Shown one piece after another: positions 36,107 to 44,540 of a DNA stretch of 64,000 nucleotides; position 1 is the stretch's first letter; every line of letters begins with the position of its first letter. A program made the position numbers and the translations under genes. The DNA is from Paraburkholderia guartelaensis (GTDB lineage: Bacteria; Pseudomonadota; Gammaproteobacteria; Burkholderiales; Burkholderiaceae): assembly GCF_004353905.1 (NCBI RefSeq), contig NZ_SMOD01000014.1:124001-188000 (forward strand), in the 5' to 3' direction. Under the pieces are notes generated by a model. That model did not search any database, was not told the DNA's origin, and worked only from the letters and a program-made list of their open reading frames with translations.

Positions 36107-37093
36107 CTATGCGTTGACGTCTACGACTGTGCGGCCCTGTACTTTGCCATCCAGTATCTGGTCCGCGACAGCAGGAACGTCAGCGAGTCCGATGACCTTC
36201 GTCGCACGGCCGAGTTTGCTCAAGTCGAGGTCACGCGCAAGCCGCGTCCAGGCATCGATGCGCACCGACCGCGGGGCATTGACCGAATCGATGCCCGCGA
36301 GCGTCACGTTGCGCCGGATGAAGGGCAGGACCGAACCTGGGAGGCCTGAGCCCTGTGCGAGGCCGCAGGCGGCGACCACGCCGCGGTACTGCGTCTGGGC
36401 CAACACGTTTGCCAGTGTGTGATGGCCGACGGAATCCACGGCACCCGCCCAGCGTTCGCGGGCGAGCGGCGTACCTGGTTCAGAGAGCGTGCGCCGGTCG
36501 ATCACTTCCGCCGCGCCGAGGCTGTGCAGATAGTCGGCTTCTGCGGGGCGTCCGGTTGATGCGACGACGCGATAGCCAAGGCCAGACAGAACGGCAATTG
36601 CGATCGATCCGACGCCGCCGTTGGCGCCCGTGACGAGGACGTCGCCGCTGAGTGGCGAGAGGCCGCCATGTTCCAGCGCCAACACGGCAAGCATGGCCGT
36701 GTATCCGGCCGTGCCGATAGCCATCGCGTCGCGCGTGGAGAAGGCCTCTGGAAGCTTGACGAGCCACTCGCCCTTCACGCGTGCCTTTTGCGCGAACCCG
36801 CCGTGATGGTTCTGGCTGAGTTCCCACCCGTTGAGGACGACACGGTCGCCGACGGCGATGCCGGGATACGTGGATGCCTCGACGGTGCCGGCCAGGTCGA
36901 TGCCCGCGATCAACGGAAACTCGCGGATGATCTCAGCGCGTCCGGAGATGGCGAGTGCGTCCTTGAAGTTCACAGTCGAATATTCGACCGCAACGGTAAC
37001 GTCTCCGGGCATGAGGTCTTGCTCGCGCATATTGACGATGCGCGTCGAGATCGCTTCACGCGGTTTCGTCGCGAGCAGTGCTTTGAAGGTCAT
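36107..37093 (-). CDS. acuI: Acrylyl-CoA reductase (AcuI/YhdH type)
   Basis: A 328-aa zinc-independent MDR-superfamily NADPH reductase. The opening MTFKALLATKP, VEYSTVNFKDALAISGRAEI, IAGIDLAGTVEAS, NGWELSQNHHGGFAQKARVKGEWLVKLP, the cofactor motif VTGANGGVGSIAIAVLSGLGYRVVASTGR and AACGLAQGSGLPGSVLPFIRRNVTLAGIDSV all match AcuI/YhdH. The enzyme reduces toxic acryloyl-CoA to propionyl-CoA. AGGAGAATCG precedes the ATG at 37093, excluding the long upstream frame. It follows a truncated MFS gene on the same strand, and is probably transcribed from the HxlR-type promoter at 37628-37655. Confidence 0.93.
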   Translation of the reverse strand: MTFKALLATKPREAISTRIVNMREQDLMPGDVTVAVEYSTVNFKDALAISGRAEIIREFPLIAGIDLAGTVEASTYPGIAVGDRVVLNGWELSQNHHGGFAQKARVKGEWLVKLPEAFSTRDAMAIGTAGYTAMLAVLALEHGGLSPLSGDVLVTGANGGVGSIAIAVLSGLGYRVVASTGRPAEADYLHSLGAAEVIDRRTLSEPGTPLARERWAGAVDSVGHHTLANVLAQTQYRGVVAACGLAQGSGLPGSVLPFIRRNVTLAGIDSVNAPRSVRIDAWTRLARDLDLSKLGRATKVIGLADVPAVADQILDGKVQGRTVVDVNA

Positions 37094-37178
37094 TCGATTC
37101 TCCTGAGCAAATTGATTCCCGATGGCTCGAGCTATTGAGCCGTTGCCAAACGGAGAGTGATGTTTTCGGGTGGCCGGG

Positions 37179-37605
37179 TCATGCGTGCCCGTCAGCAACG
37201 GCTGAACTGGATCGTGCGTATGCGAGCGTATTGACCGCCACGGCGGCGAGCGAGAGCAGGGCGCCGATCGCGGCGAGGCCGAGCCAGGCAGCGTGCAGGG
37301 CCCCTGCACCGCCGAGTGCCGCACCGACTGCGCCGCCAAGAAAGTACGAAACCATGAAAACGGTGTTCAGGCGGCTGCGGGCTTCGGGGCGCAGAGCGTA
37401 GATCCGCGCCTGGTTGGCAATGAAACTCGCGCGATTGCCCAGATCCAGCAACACCATCCCGACGATCAACCACACCAGGCTGCGTGCGCCCGCTGCGACA
37501 AAAGCGAACGCGATGGCGACCGTGAGTGCGCCCGCGGTCGCAACATGGCGCGCGCCGACGCGGTCGACCAGCGCGCCCAGGTGTCGCAATGGCGGTTCAG
37601 CTAGA
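37179..37605 (-). pseudogene. Truncated MFS transporter (C-terminal half)
   Basis: The frame reads GALVDRVGARHVATAGALTVAIAFAFVAAG, LLDLGNRASFIANQARIYALRPEARSRLNTVFMVSYFLGG and ends AAVAVNTLAYARSSSAVADGHA, which is the second half of a drug-type MFS transporter (about membrane segments 8-12). The N-terminal half is missing, and the frame begins almost directly after a good promoter. It is therefore a deletion derivative that still links the promoter to acuI. Confidence 0.75.
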
Positions 37606-37627
37606 GGTGAAGCCTCTCTGTTCCGGC

Positions 37628-37655
37628 ATTGTAGATATGAAAAACATAGTGTAAA
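37628..37655 (-). promoter_or_regulatory. Promoter of truncated MFS-acuI unit with operator in spacer
   Basis: On the minus strand TTTACA (37655-37650), 16-bp spacer, TACAAT (37633-37628). The spacer holds ACTATG-N5-CATATC (37650-37634), the same geometry as the isochorismatase promoter. Confidence 0.6.
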
Positions 37656-37741
37656 GTTAGGCATGAATCCCATAGCGGGGTTGCGGATATTTTCGCGGAT
37701 TCAAAGCGAGAGATGATGGGTTTACATGCGGAGAGAAATGT

Positions 37742-37762
37742 TGCTACTATGAAAAACATAGT
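37742..37762 (+). promoter_or_regulatory. Promoter of muconolactone-isomerase-like gene with perfect operator
   Basis: Extended -10 TGCTACTAT (37742-37750) overlaps a perfect palindrome ACTATG-N5-CATAGT (37746-37762), the best copy of the island-wide repeat and with the same layout as the HxlR promoter. Confidence 0.68.
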
Positions 37763-37835
37763 TTTCAAGGTCGCTGTTCGTATTGTTCGTACGAAGCCAC
37801 CCACCTGATCGCAGTGCCATACCCAGGAGAGCAAC

Positions 37836-38126
37836 ATGCAATACCTCGTGATGATTTCCCGTTCCGAAAACGCGTCATCCATGTCACTTCATAGGGATGA
37901 AGTCGAGGCGGAGGCTGAGTTTGTCCGCCGCCTTTACGCCTCCGGGATCGTCCGGCAGGTATGGCTGAGGGCAGAAGGGGGCGCCTGCATGATTTCGGAA
38001 GCCGATGACGAAGACGGGCTGAGACAACTCCTGGGCGAACTCCCTCTGGTCAAGGCTGGCTACCTGGCGCAACCCCAGATCAGCCAATTGCGTTCGTATT
38101 CGGGGTTTGGTCCGCGTAGTCTCTAA
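37836..38126 (+). CDS. Muconolactone isomerase-like small protein
   Basis: A 96-aa ferredoxin-like alpha/beta protein (MQYLVMISRSENASS..., EAEFVRRLYASGIVRQVWLRAEGGACMISEADDEDGLRQLLGELPLVKAGYLAQPQISQLRSY) resembling muconolactone delta-isomerase and related YCII/MIase-fold proteins. CAGGAGAG precedes the ATG. It is read from the promoter with the perfect HxlR-type operator, so it belongs to the electrophile/aromatic stress set. A true muconolactone substrate is unlikely without other beta-ketoadipate genes nearby. Confidence 0.82.
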   Translation: MQYLVMISRSENASSMSLHRDEVEAEAEFVRRLYASGIVRQVWLRAEGGACMISEADDEDGLRQLLGELPLVKAGYLAQPQISQLRSYSGFGPRSL

Positions 38127-38226
38127 GCCACTCGAACTCACACGCCGGTGCAGGCCGGTCAATCGGTGGAGATGGCGACTGTCACACCATGTCGTCAAGT
38201 CGCCTAACTATGCTGGGACACGCTAT

Positions 38227-38799
38227 ATGACTCGCTGGAATCTTTTTGGCGTACTAACCGTAATCGTCACGCTATTTGCCCTGACGGCCTATGCGATAGC
38301 GCCGAACGGCGTGGAGTCGCTGCAATACGCGATACGAGCAACGGCTCGCACGTCCTTTGTCCTGTTTCTGGCGGTGTTCCTGGCCACCTCGTTTGCGAGA
38401 CTCGTGCCATCGGCGCTAACCCGCGCCCTGGTCAGGGAGCGGCGCTACATCGGTTTGTCGTTCGCTGCTTCGCAATTACTGCACGCGATAGCGCTCATCA
38501 TCTACATCAGGATCGCGCCAGAAGCGTTCTGGGTGGGGCGTACGCCTGCGACAAACATACCGGGTTCCATCGGCTACTTGATGATTCTGCTGCTTTCGAT
38601 CACATCGTTCGCGACGCCGGCGCGTCTCATTGGTCCGGCCAACTGGAAAAAGCTGCATCTCACGGGCGTGTGGATACTCGCCGTTATTTTTGCGGGTTCC
38701 TTCCTCACCCGCGTCCATCATCATGCTGCTTATCTCGTTCCCGGCATGATGATGGTCGTCGCGATGTTGCTACGCATGGGCGAGCGGTTCGAAGGGTGA
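38227..38799 (+). CDS. Ferric reductase-like transmembrane protein
   Basis: A 190-aa protein with about six membrane segments and the His pattern of ferric-reductase/MsrQ-like heme domains: SQLLHAIALIIYI, KLHLTGVWILAVIFAGSFLTRVHHHAAYLVPGM. These histidines could hold a b-type heme for transmembrane electron transfer. The Met at 38227 is chosen because the frame upstream is basic and non-membrane. No partner reductase lies beside it, so the redox partner is unknown. Confidence 0.78.
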   Translation: MTRWNLFGVLTVIVTLFALTAYAIAPNGVESLQYAIRATARTSFVLFLAVFLATSFARLVPSALTRALVRERRYIGLSFAASQLLHAIALIIYIRIAPEAFWVGRTPATNIPGSIGYLMILLLSITSFATPARLIGPANWKKLHLTGVWILAVIFAGSFLTRVHHHAAYLVPGMMMVVAMLLRMGERFEG

Positions 38800-38838
38800 G
38801 GCCAGAGATTCCATCGCGTGGCAAATGCGCAACCCTTA

Positions 38839-39243
38839 CTACGCGTATTTATCGCCCACCGTGGTGCGAACCGGATGCGTGTCATACACGATGATCATCC
38901 GCGCGATGCGACCGCTTTCGTCGAACTCGAATACGTCGACACACTCAAATTTCACCGTCGAACCGTCTTTCAGCCCCCAGTCGTAGACGAAATAACCGGT
39001 CGCCCGTTGGGCTCCCGTCGTGCTGACGCAGATATCGATGGGCGTGATCCGGCTTTCTCCCGATGCTGCATTCACCTTGGCGAAGAAGGGCGCGGGGTGC
39101 ATCCAGCCGAGAAAAGGCGAGTATATCTGTGCGTCCGCTGCGAACAAGGCGCAGATTGCGGCGACATCGCCGCGCTCCAGTTCGCGCAGGTAGGTGCGAA
39201 TCTGCCGCGTGTATAGTGCTTCCGATGATGAATCCACTAGCAT
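38839..39243 (-). CDS. NTF2-like/SnoaL-type protein
   Basis: A 134-aa protein: TRQIRTYLRELERGDVAAICALFAADAQIYSPFLG, SGESRITPIDICVSTTGAQRATGYFVYDWGLKDGSTVKFECVDVFEFDESGRIARMIIVYDT. This is the SnoaL-like ketosteroid-isomerase fold; function unknown. A GGAGA ribosome binding site precedes the ATG at 39243, rejecting the longer frame. It is divergent from a LysR gene 75 bp away that probably regulates it. Confidence 0.82.
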   Translation of the reverse strand: MLVDSSSEALYTRQIRTYLRELERGDVAAICALFAADAQIYSPFLGWMHPAPFFAKVNAASGESRITPIDICVSTTGAQRATGYFVYDWGLKDGSTVKFECVDVFEFDESGRIARMIIVYDTHPVRTTVGDKYA

Positions 39244-39318
39244 TCTCCGAATGTATGTTGACAGGTCTGCCCGCACGAAAGGGCGCGGATCTGACGCAGC
39301 CACGATATCGACGCAGCG

Positions 39319-40278
39319 ATGACCGAACAATCGAAAAATTCGCAACCCGGGTATGCAGATCGTGCATATCCTCTGGCCGACCTCACGCGCGCCTTGCCTC
39401 CACTGTCTGCGTACCAGGCGTTCGTCGCCGCGGCAGAACTAGGCAGTATCAGCAAGGCCGCCGACCATCTGTGCCGAACGCAGGGCGCAGTGAGCCGTCA
39501 AGTCCAGCAACTGGAAACCCATTATCGATGTGCGCTGTTCGTGCGCCATGCGTCAGGGCTCACGCTGACAGCGGAAGGCAATGCTCTGTTGACGGTGGCC
39601 GTGAACCTGCTCACGCAACTGGTTCGACACGCAGATGTTCTCGCTCAATCCGCGTCTGTTCTCACTCTGCGGCTACCGTCCACATTTGCGATTCGCTGGT
39701 TGCTGCCGCGGCTGTCTGCGATCAATCTCGCGCTGCCCAGGACAGAATTGCGCATCTTTACATCGGCAGACGACACGCCGGATTTCACGACGCCCGACGT
39801 CGATGCAATCGTTGTGCGTGGCGCTGGACTTTGGACGGGTATGGACGCGATACCCTTGTTTCAGGAGCGCTTGACGCCGATGTGCACGAGCGACCTGGCC
39901 GCATCGCTGAAATCCGTTGCGGATCTTGCTCGGGTCAAACTGCTGCATCCGGGGCACGGCCATGGAGAGTGGCAATGCTGGCTCGATCATGTTGGCGCGA
40001 CCCAGATCGACACCAATGGCGGACTCGTCCTCGATACCCTCGAATTGACGCTCACTGCCGCGGCACAGGGGCATGGCGTTGCAATTGGCGACCCTCGAAT
40101 GGCGAAGGAACGCCTCGAGTCGGGGGCACTCGTCATGCCATTCAGTGAGATCGCACAAAACGGTCTGGGCTATTTCCTCGTCTATCCCTCGCAACGCGCG
40201 GGGCAGTACAAGATTCACACACTTGCTGACGTCTTGACCCGGCTCGCGCAAGAAGACTTGTCGATACCCGCCCGATAA
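39319..40278 (+). CDS. LysR family transcriptional regulator (GcvA-like)
   Basis: A 319-aa regulator with winged helix at about residues 26-85 (LPPLSAYQAFVAAAELGSISKAADHLCRTQGAVSRQVQQLE) and effector domain (LTLRLPSTFAIRWLLPRLSAI, DVDAIVVRGAGLW). The LPPLSAYQAF opening and IRWLLPRL are typical of the GcvA-like subgroup. Divergent from the SnoaL-like gene, its likely target. Confidence 0.92.
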   Translation: MTEQSKNSQPGYADRAYPLADLTRALPPLSAYQAFVAAAELGSISKAADHLCRTQGAVSRQVQQLETHYRCALFVRHASGLTLTAEGNALLTVAVNLLTQLVRHADVLAQSASVLTLRLPSTFAIRWLLPRLSAINLALPRTELRIFTSADDTPDFTTPDVDAIVVRGAGLWTGMDAIPLFQERLTPMCTSDLAASLKSVADLARVKLLHPGHGHGEWQCWLDHVGATQIDTNGGLVLDTLELTLTAAAQGHGVAIGDPRMAKERLESGALVMPFSEIAQNGLGYFLVYPSQRAGQYKIHTLADVLTRLAQEDLSIPAR

Positions 40279-40327
40279 GCGCCCGCCAAGACCGGCGCCG
40301 AGATCTGGCAACGACGATGTGTGGCGC

Positions 40328-41209
40328 CTACGGCGCGCACTCGCGCAGCTGCTGCGCGAGCAGGCCGGCATGCGGAGTCAGCGCGGAGAAGTCGCGCGCA
40401 CAGAGGTAGAGGCGCCGCGTGGCCCAGGCTTCCGCCAGCGGCAAGACGGTCAAGCCGCCGCGCAGTTTCCTGGCTAACCCATCGGAAAGGATCGAAATGC
40501 CGATGCCTGCCTCGACGTGCATGGCCACATGTTCGATGTTGCGCAACTGTATGCGGTAGTCGAGCTGGCGTCCCAGACGTGACGCACGCTCCGCGAGATG
40601 GGTTTCGAGCGCCGTGTCCGCCACGCCCACGATCGGCTCATCGAGGATATCGGCAAAGGCCACGTTCGGCTGCTGGGCGAAACGATGCGAACGGCTGACG
40701 ACCACGACGAGCTGGTCGCTGGCGATCAGATGCGTCTGCAGTGTGCCGAGATCCGTTATGTCCGCAACGACGCCCAGGTCTGCGCGCCTGTCCACGAGAG
40801 TCTGGACGATGTCCGCACTGGGCCGTTCCTCCAGGTCGATCGACAGGTCGCGATGAGCCGCCAGGAATCGACAAAGCTGCGGCGGCAGGAACGCCGCCAT
40901 GGCGGCCGTGTTGGATAGCAACCTGATGCGGCCTTTCAGGCCCGTTGCGTAGGTTCGCAGTTCGCCGCGCATCATTTCGACCTGACCCAGGATCGAACGG
41001 GCATGGCGGACCAGCGCGTCGCCTGCAGCGGTAGTCCGCACGCCACGACGGTTGCGTTCCAGTAGCGGCGCGCCCAATGCGGCTTCCATGCTTGCAATGC
41101 GTTCGCTCACCGATGCGAGCGCCAGATGCATCGCGCGGGCACCTTGTGTCAGGCTTCCGCATTCCACCACGGTCAGGAACAGCCGCATATCCGTCAAGTC
41201 GAAGCGCAT
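40328..41209 (-). CDS. LysR family transcriptional regulator
   Basis: A 293-aa regulator with winged helix (residues 3-62; DLTDMRLFLTVVECGSLTQGARAMHLALASVSERIASMEAALG) and effector domain (IRLLSNTAAMAAFLPPQLCRFLAAHRDLSIDLEERPSADIVQTLV). Divergent from a TauE/SafE exporter gene across 89 bp containing a 17-bp palindrome; it probably controls that exporter. Confidence 0.92.
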   Translation of the reverse strand: MRFDLTDMRLFLTVVECGSLTQGARAMHLALASVSERIASMEAALGAPLLERNRRGVRTTAAGDALVRHARSILGQVEMMRGELRTYATGLKGRIRLLSNTAAMAAFLPPQLCRFLAAHRDLSIDLEERPSADIVQTLVDRRADLGVVADITDLGTLQTHLIASDQLVVVVSRSHRFAQQPNVAFADILDEPIVGVADTALETHLAERASRLGRQLDYRIQLRNIEHVAMHVEAGIGISILSDGLARKLRGGLTVLPLAEAWATRRLYLCARDFSALTPHAGLLAQQLRECAP

Positions 41210-41224
41210 AGCTGGTTGTCATTT

Positions 41225-41241
41225 CTTCGGAATTTCCGAAG
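41225..41241. promoter_or_regulatory. LysR-type palindrome CTTCGGAA-T-TTCCGAAG
   Basis: A perfect 17-bp palindrome 15 bp before the LysR start and 58 bp before the TauE/SafE gene. It contains a T-N11-A core as expected for a LysR box. Confidence 0.6.
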
Positions 41242-41298
41242 TCTAGCACCGGAATTGCCAGATTGTGAGAACGCAGGCTGGCGATTAACATCCTTTCC

Positions 41299-42066
41299 AT
41301 GAACTCGATGGCTTTGGTTTTTTCCGCAGGATTGGCGGCCGGCGCGATGAATGCGCTGGCCGGCGGCGGCTCGTTCGTTAGTTTGCCGGCGATGATCGCG
41401 GCTGGCGTGCCTCCGGTTCAGGCGAATACTTCCAGCACGGTAGCGCTGTTCCCGGGAGGGCTGGCGAGTGCGTGGGCATACCGCGACGGATTGCGACCGG
41501 TGGGCGACGTATCGCTTCGCGCGCTCCTGGCTACGACGCTTTGCGGCGGCTTTGCCGGCGCGCTGCTGTTGCTGTGGACGTCGTCGGCAGCGTTCACGTT
41601 CGTGCTGCCATGGCTACTGCTGGTTGCTTCCATCGCGCTCGCGTTCGGGCGGCGCATTGGCGAGGCGTTGCGCTCACGCTGGCACATTCACGCGAACGCG
41701 GTACTGGCTGTTCAGTTCGCGCTCGGTGTCTATGGCGGCTATTTTGGCGGCGCGGTCGGCATCATGATGATTGCGATGTGGGGACTGCTCGACAGCTCGG
41801 ATCTGAAGCATCTCAACGCGCCGCGCACGTTGCTGGTCAGCGCGGCAAATCTGGTGGCGGTACTTGCCTTCATCGTGGCCAACGCGGTGCACTGGCCAGA
41901 GACGCTCTCCATGCTCGTGGGCGCAATCATCGGGGGATACAGTGGCGCCCGGATCGGGCGCCGGGCGCCGCCGCGAATCATCCGCGCCATAACGTTGCTT
42001 GTCACCTCCTGCATCACGCTGGCGTTCTTCGTGAAAACGTATACGCCCATGCTGTTACATCGCTAA
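41299..42066 (+). CDS. TauE/SafE family sulfite exporter-like protein
   Basis: A 255-aa inner-membrane protein with 7-8 hydrophobic segments and the duplicated DUF81/TauE pattern: AGAMNALAGGGSFVSLPAMIAAGVPPVQANTSSTVALFPG in the first half and GGYFGGAVGIMMIAMWGLLDSSDLKHLNAPRTLLVSAANLVAV in the second. Members export sulfite, sulfoacetate or related anions, or take up organic acids. No sulfonate-degrading genes are nearby, so the substrate is open. Probably controlled by the divergent LysR. Confidence 0.9.
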   Translation: MNSMALVFSAGLAAGAMNALAGGGSFVSLPAMIAAGVPPVQANTSSTVALFPGGLASAWAYRDGLRPVGDVSLRALLATTLCGGFAGALLLLWTSSAAFTFVLPWLLLVASIALAFGRRIGEALRSRWHIHANAVLAVQFALGVYGGYFGGAVGIMMIAMWGLLDSSDLKHLNAPRTLLVSAANLVAVLAFIVANAVHWPETLSMLVGAIIGGYSGARIGRRAPPRIIRAITLLVTSCITLAFFVKTYTPMLLHR

Positions 42067-42080
42067 TCAGTGAGGACACC

Positions 42081-42164
42081 ATGCTCTGCGCCTTGTTGGA
42101 AACGATGGGAACACTGGCCATCCTGGCCAGTCTCGCGGCACAGTTTCGCAGGCCTCGGCGGTAA
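42081..42164 (+). CDS. Possible 27-residue hydrophobic small protein
   Basis: MLCALLETMGTLAILASLAAQ followed by FRRPRR: a short hydrophobic segment with a basic tail, starting 14 bp after the TauE/SafE stop and preceded by GAGG at a usable distance. It could be a small membrane protein co-transcribed with the exporter. Very short frames arise by chance, so support is modest. The rest of the gap to 42383 shows a small inverted repeat CTCCATCA-AA-TGATGGAG (42213-42230) but no other gene. Confidence 0.3.
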   Translation: MLCALLETMGTLAILASLAAQFRRPRR

Positions 42165-42383
42165 CGCCCTGAGCAATGGACTGCACATTTTGCCTTCCGG
42201 CCTTTTGACAGTCTCCATCAAATGATGGAGGCCAAAACGATCTCCCGCGCATACGATCGAAACAGACGACAACGATAACGCTTGAGCGCTGCAAAGTCTG
42301 GCAAGGGGTCGAACCAGGGTTCGGATAAACGGGCCTTTTGCAGCACGTGTCAGCCGGTGTCACTAACCCGGAGGTGGGCCACT

Positions 42384-42686
42384 ATGAAGACGCTAGTCCA
42401 CACAGTTTGCGCGGTCGCCGTCATTGCTGTGCCAATTGCATCGTTGGCGCAGTCGGAAGGTGGGCTGACGCGCGCGCAGGTGCAGGCCGAGATCGCTCAG
42501 CTTCAGCAAGCCGGCTTCAATCCGGCCAATGCGAATACGGTCGACTTTCCTTCCAATATGCCGGCCGCCGATGCAAGTGCGGCAGGCCAGGGTAGCGGCT
42601 ACGGCCCTGCAATGAACGGCACATCGCAGATGGGCCATCCGGCCAGCCCGACTGGGATGAAGCCGGTGTTCTTTGGCGGGTCGTAA
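42384..42686 (+). CDS. DUF4148 domain-containing exported protein
   Basis: A 100-aa protein with a signal peptide (about 1-22, ending ASLAQ) followed by the DUF4148 signature LTRAQVQAEIAQLQQAGFNPA. The C-terminal part is Gly/Ser/Ala-rich and probably unstructured. DUF4148 proteins are numerous in Burkholderiales and have no established function. GGAGGTGGG precedes the ATG at 42384. Confidence 0.9.
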   Translation: MKTLVHTVCAVAVIAVPIASLAQSEGGLTRAQVQAEIAQLQQAGFNPANANTVDFPSNMPAADASAAGQGSGYGPAMNGTSQMGHPASPTGMKPVFFGGS

Positions 42687-42720
42687 GCATTTTCGTCTGA
42701 CCAGGTCTGGCGATGAAGCG

Positions 42721-42747
42721 CACGCCGTCTCTAACTGAGACGGCGTG
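42721..42747. terminator. Strong hairpin after DUF4148 gene
   Basis: Perfect 11-bp stem CACGCCGTCTC / GAGACGGCGTG with loop taact, 35 bp after the stop and between convergent genes. No T-run follows, so termination is likely but not certain. Confidence 0.5.
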
Positions 42748-42820
42748 TGGCGTCGTGTCCTGTGCGTCTCGCGCCGTTCAGGAGCGAGACAAGGGGAGGC
42801 CCAAGCCTCCTTCAGATCCG

Positions 42821-44185
42821 TTACGTGCGCAGCGGTCTCAAGCCCGCGCGAACCTCTTGCGCGAACAAAATTGGCTGTTCCCACGCCGCAAAGTGACCGC
42901 CTTTATCGGGCCTGTTGTAATAGACGAGGTTGTGATACGCCTGCTCCGTCCAACTGCGCGGCGCCTGATAGTTCTCGCCGGGAAACGCACTGATGGCGGC
43001 GGGGACGGAAACATCTGCGGCAGCGTAAAAGTTGAAGTGCGATTCCCAGTAGAAGCGCGCTGCTGAAACGCCCGTATTCGTCAGCCAGTACAGCGTGATG
43101 TCGTCGAGCACGTCGTTCAAGGTCAGGTCACCTGAGGAATGTCCGTTGATCGTGCGTCCGTACACCGCTGACGTGAGCGCCGCCGCCGGCTGCGCATAAC
43201 CGTCCGGGTGATCCAGAAGCCAGCTTGCCAGCGCGATGGGCGAGTCCGCCAATCCATAGAGCGTTTGCGGACGCGTGCCCTGCTCGAGAGCGTAGGCGCG
43301 CCGCTTCGACAAGGCGCTGAGCTGGCCGTAAGCGAGCCTCTCGTCAGCCGAGAGACCGGCAGGCGCCGGATCGCCGGCTACAAGCGCTTTTGCTATTGCA
43401 GGCGGAACCGTCGCGGGAAAGTTGACGTGAATGCCGATCAACTCAGGCGGCGCCTGCTTCGCCATGATGTTCGCCACGATCCCGCCTAGATCGCCGCCTT
43501 GCGCGGCAAATTTCGCATAGCCCAGGCGCTTCATCAGCACGACCCAGGCGCGCGCCGTCCGCTCCGGTCCCCATCCGGTCTCTTTCGGTTTGCCGGAAAA
43601 TCCATAGCCCGGCAAGGACGGAATCACCAGATGGAAGGCGTCCGATGCGCTCGCGCCATACGCGGTCGGATTCACCAGCGGATCGATGATCTTGAGTTGC
43701 TCGATGACCGAGCCGGGCCATCCGTGCGTGACCACGAGCGGCATCGCGTTCGCATGTTTCGAACGGACGTGAATGAAATGAATGTCCACGCCGTCGATTT
43801 CAGTCACGAAGTTCGGCAACGCGTTCAGTTTCGCTTCGACCTTGCGCCAGTCGTAATCGGTCGACCAATGTCGCGCGACTTCCTGAGTCATTGCGAGCGG
43901 AACGCCTTGCGTATCGTCGGCGACTGTCTCGCGGTCCGGCCATCGCGTCGCCTTGATGCGTCGCCGCAAGTCGATCAACTGCGACTCCGGCACATGGATG
44001 CGAAGCTCACGGATAGCGGTCTTGTCGTCGCCAGTTGCCGCGGCAGCGTCCGTGATGGATTGATTTTCCTGCGCGAAAGCCAGCTGACTCAGCGAGCCGG
44101 CAGCAACGGCAGCCGCGGCCACGCTGACAAAGCGGCGGCGAGACGGCGAAGGGAGAAGAATATCGTCCGGCATAAGTGTTCCCAT
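42821..44185 (-). CDS. Tat-exported epoxide hydrolase (EHN family)
   Basis: A 454-aa protein with a twin-arginine type signal (SRRRFVSVAAAAVAAGSLSQLAFA, about residues 15-39), the N-terminal EHN domain (about 55-165; FRIHVPE-like RELRIHVPESQLIDLRRRIKATRWPD) and an alpha/beta hydrolase with THGWPGS and nucleophile Asp in QGGDLGGIVA. A late His in PDKGGHFAAWEQP would complete the triad. It probably hydrolyses an epoxide or related ester in the periplasm. Starts at 44185 and 44173 are both possible; the signal peptide is intact in either case. Confidence 0.9.
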   Translation of the reverse strand: MGTLMPDDILLPSPSRRRFVSVAAAAVAAGSLSQLAFAQENQSITDAAAATGDDKTAIRELRIHVPESQLIDLRRRIKATRWPDRETVADDTQGVPLAMTQEVARHWSTDYDWRKVEAKLNALPNFVTEIDGVDIHFIHVRSKHANAMPLVVTHGWPGSVIEQLKIIDPLVNPTAYGASASDAFHLVIPSLPGYGFSGKPKETGWGPERTARAWVVLMKRLGYAKFAAQGGDLGGIVANIMAKQAPPELIGIHVNFPATVPPAIAKALVAGDPAPAGLSADERLAYGQLSALSKRRAYALEQGTRPQTLYGLADSPIALASWLLDHPDGYAQPAAALTSAVYGRTINGHSSGDLTLNDVLDDITLYWLTNTGVSAARFYWESHFNFYAAADVSVPAAISAFPGENYQAPRSWTEQAYHNLVYYNRPDKGGHFAAWEQPILFAQEVRAGLRPLRT

Positions 44186-44540
44186 TGGCGATGAAGCCAG
44201 TTCTCGATTGATAGCGGTGTGATTTGACGCACGATGGATTGCGATGACTGCGCGACAGCGCAGCCGCCGATCTCCAGCGACCGGTTGTCCGTGGGATCAC
44301 GTCGACCCATGACAACGGGCACAGAACGTCTTTGTCGTGTTGCATCTGCAACATCTGGCGATTGCGTTCTGTGCGTACTCGCCGCGCGACGGGCGTATTT
44401 GAGCGCGCAGACGTATCCCGAATGTGTCGAGGAAGGGGGGCTTTTGTGATTGCACGTATCAATGCGGCGAGCAGATACACTGCGATACAGAACGCAACCG
44501 TGTCATTGCGAAGGTCTGATTTCGTCCGAACTTTCTACGG
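44186..44540. other. Intergenic region upstream of the epoxide hydrolase gene
   Basis: About 355 bp. It is the promoter side of the epoxide hydrolase gene and the 3' side of the DUF4239 gene. No gene, clear promoter or repeat was recognised. Confidence 0.35.
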
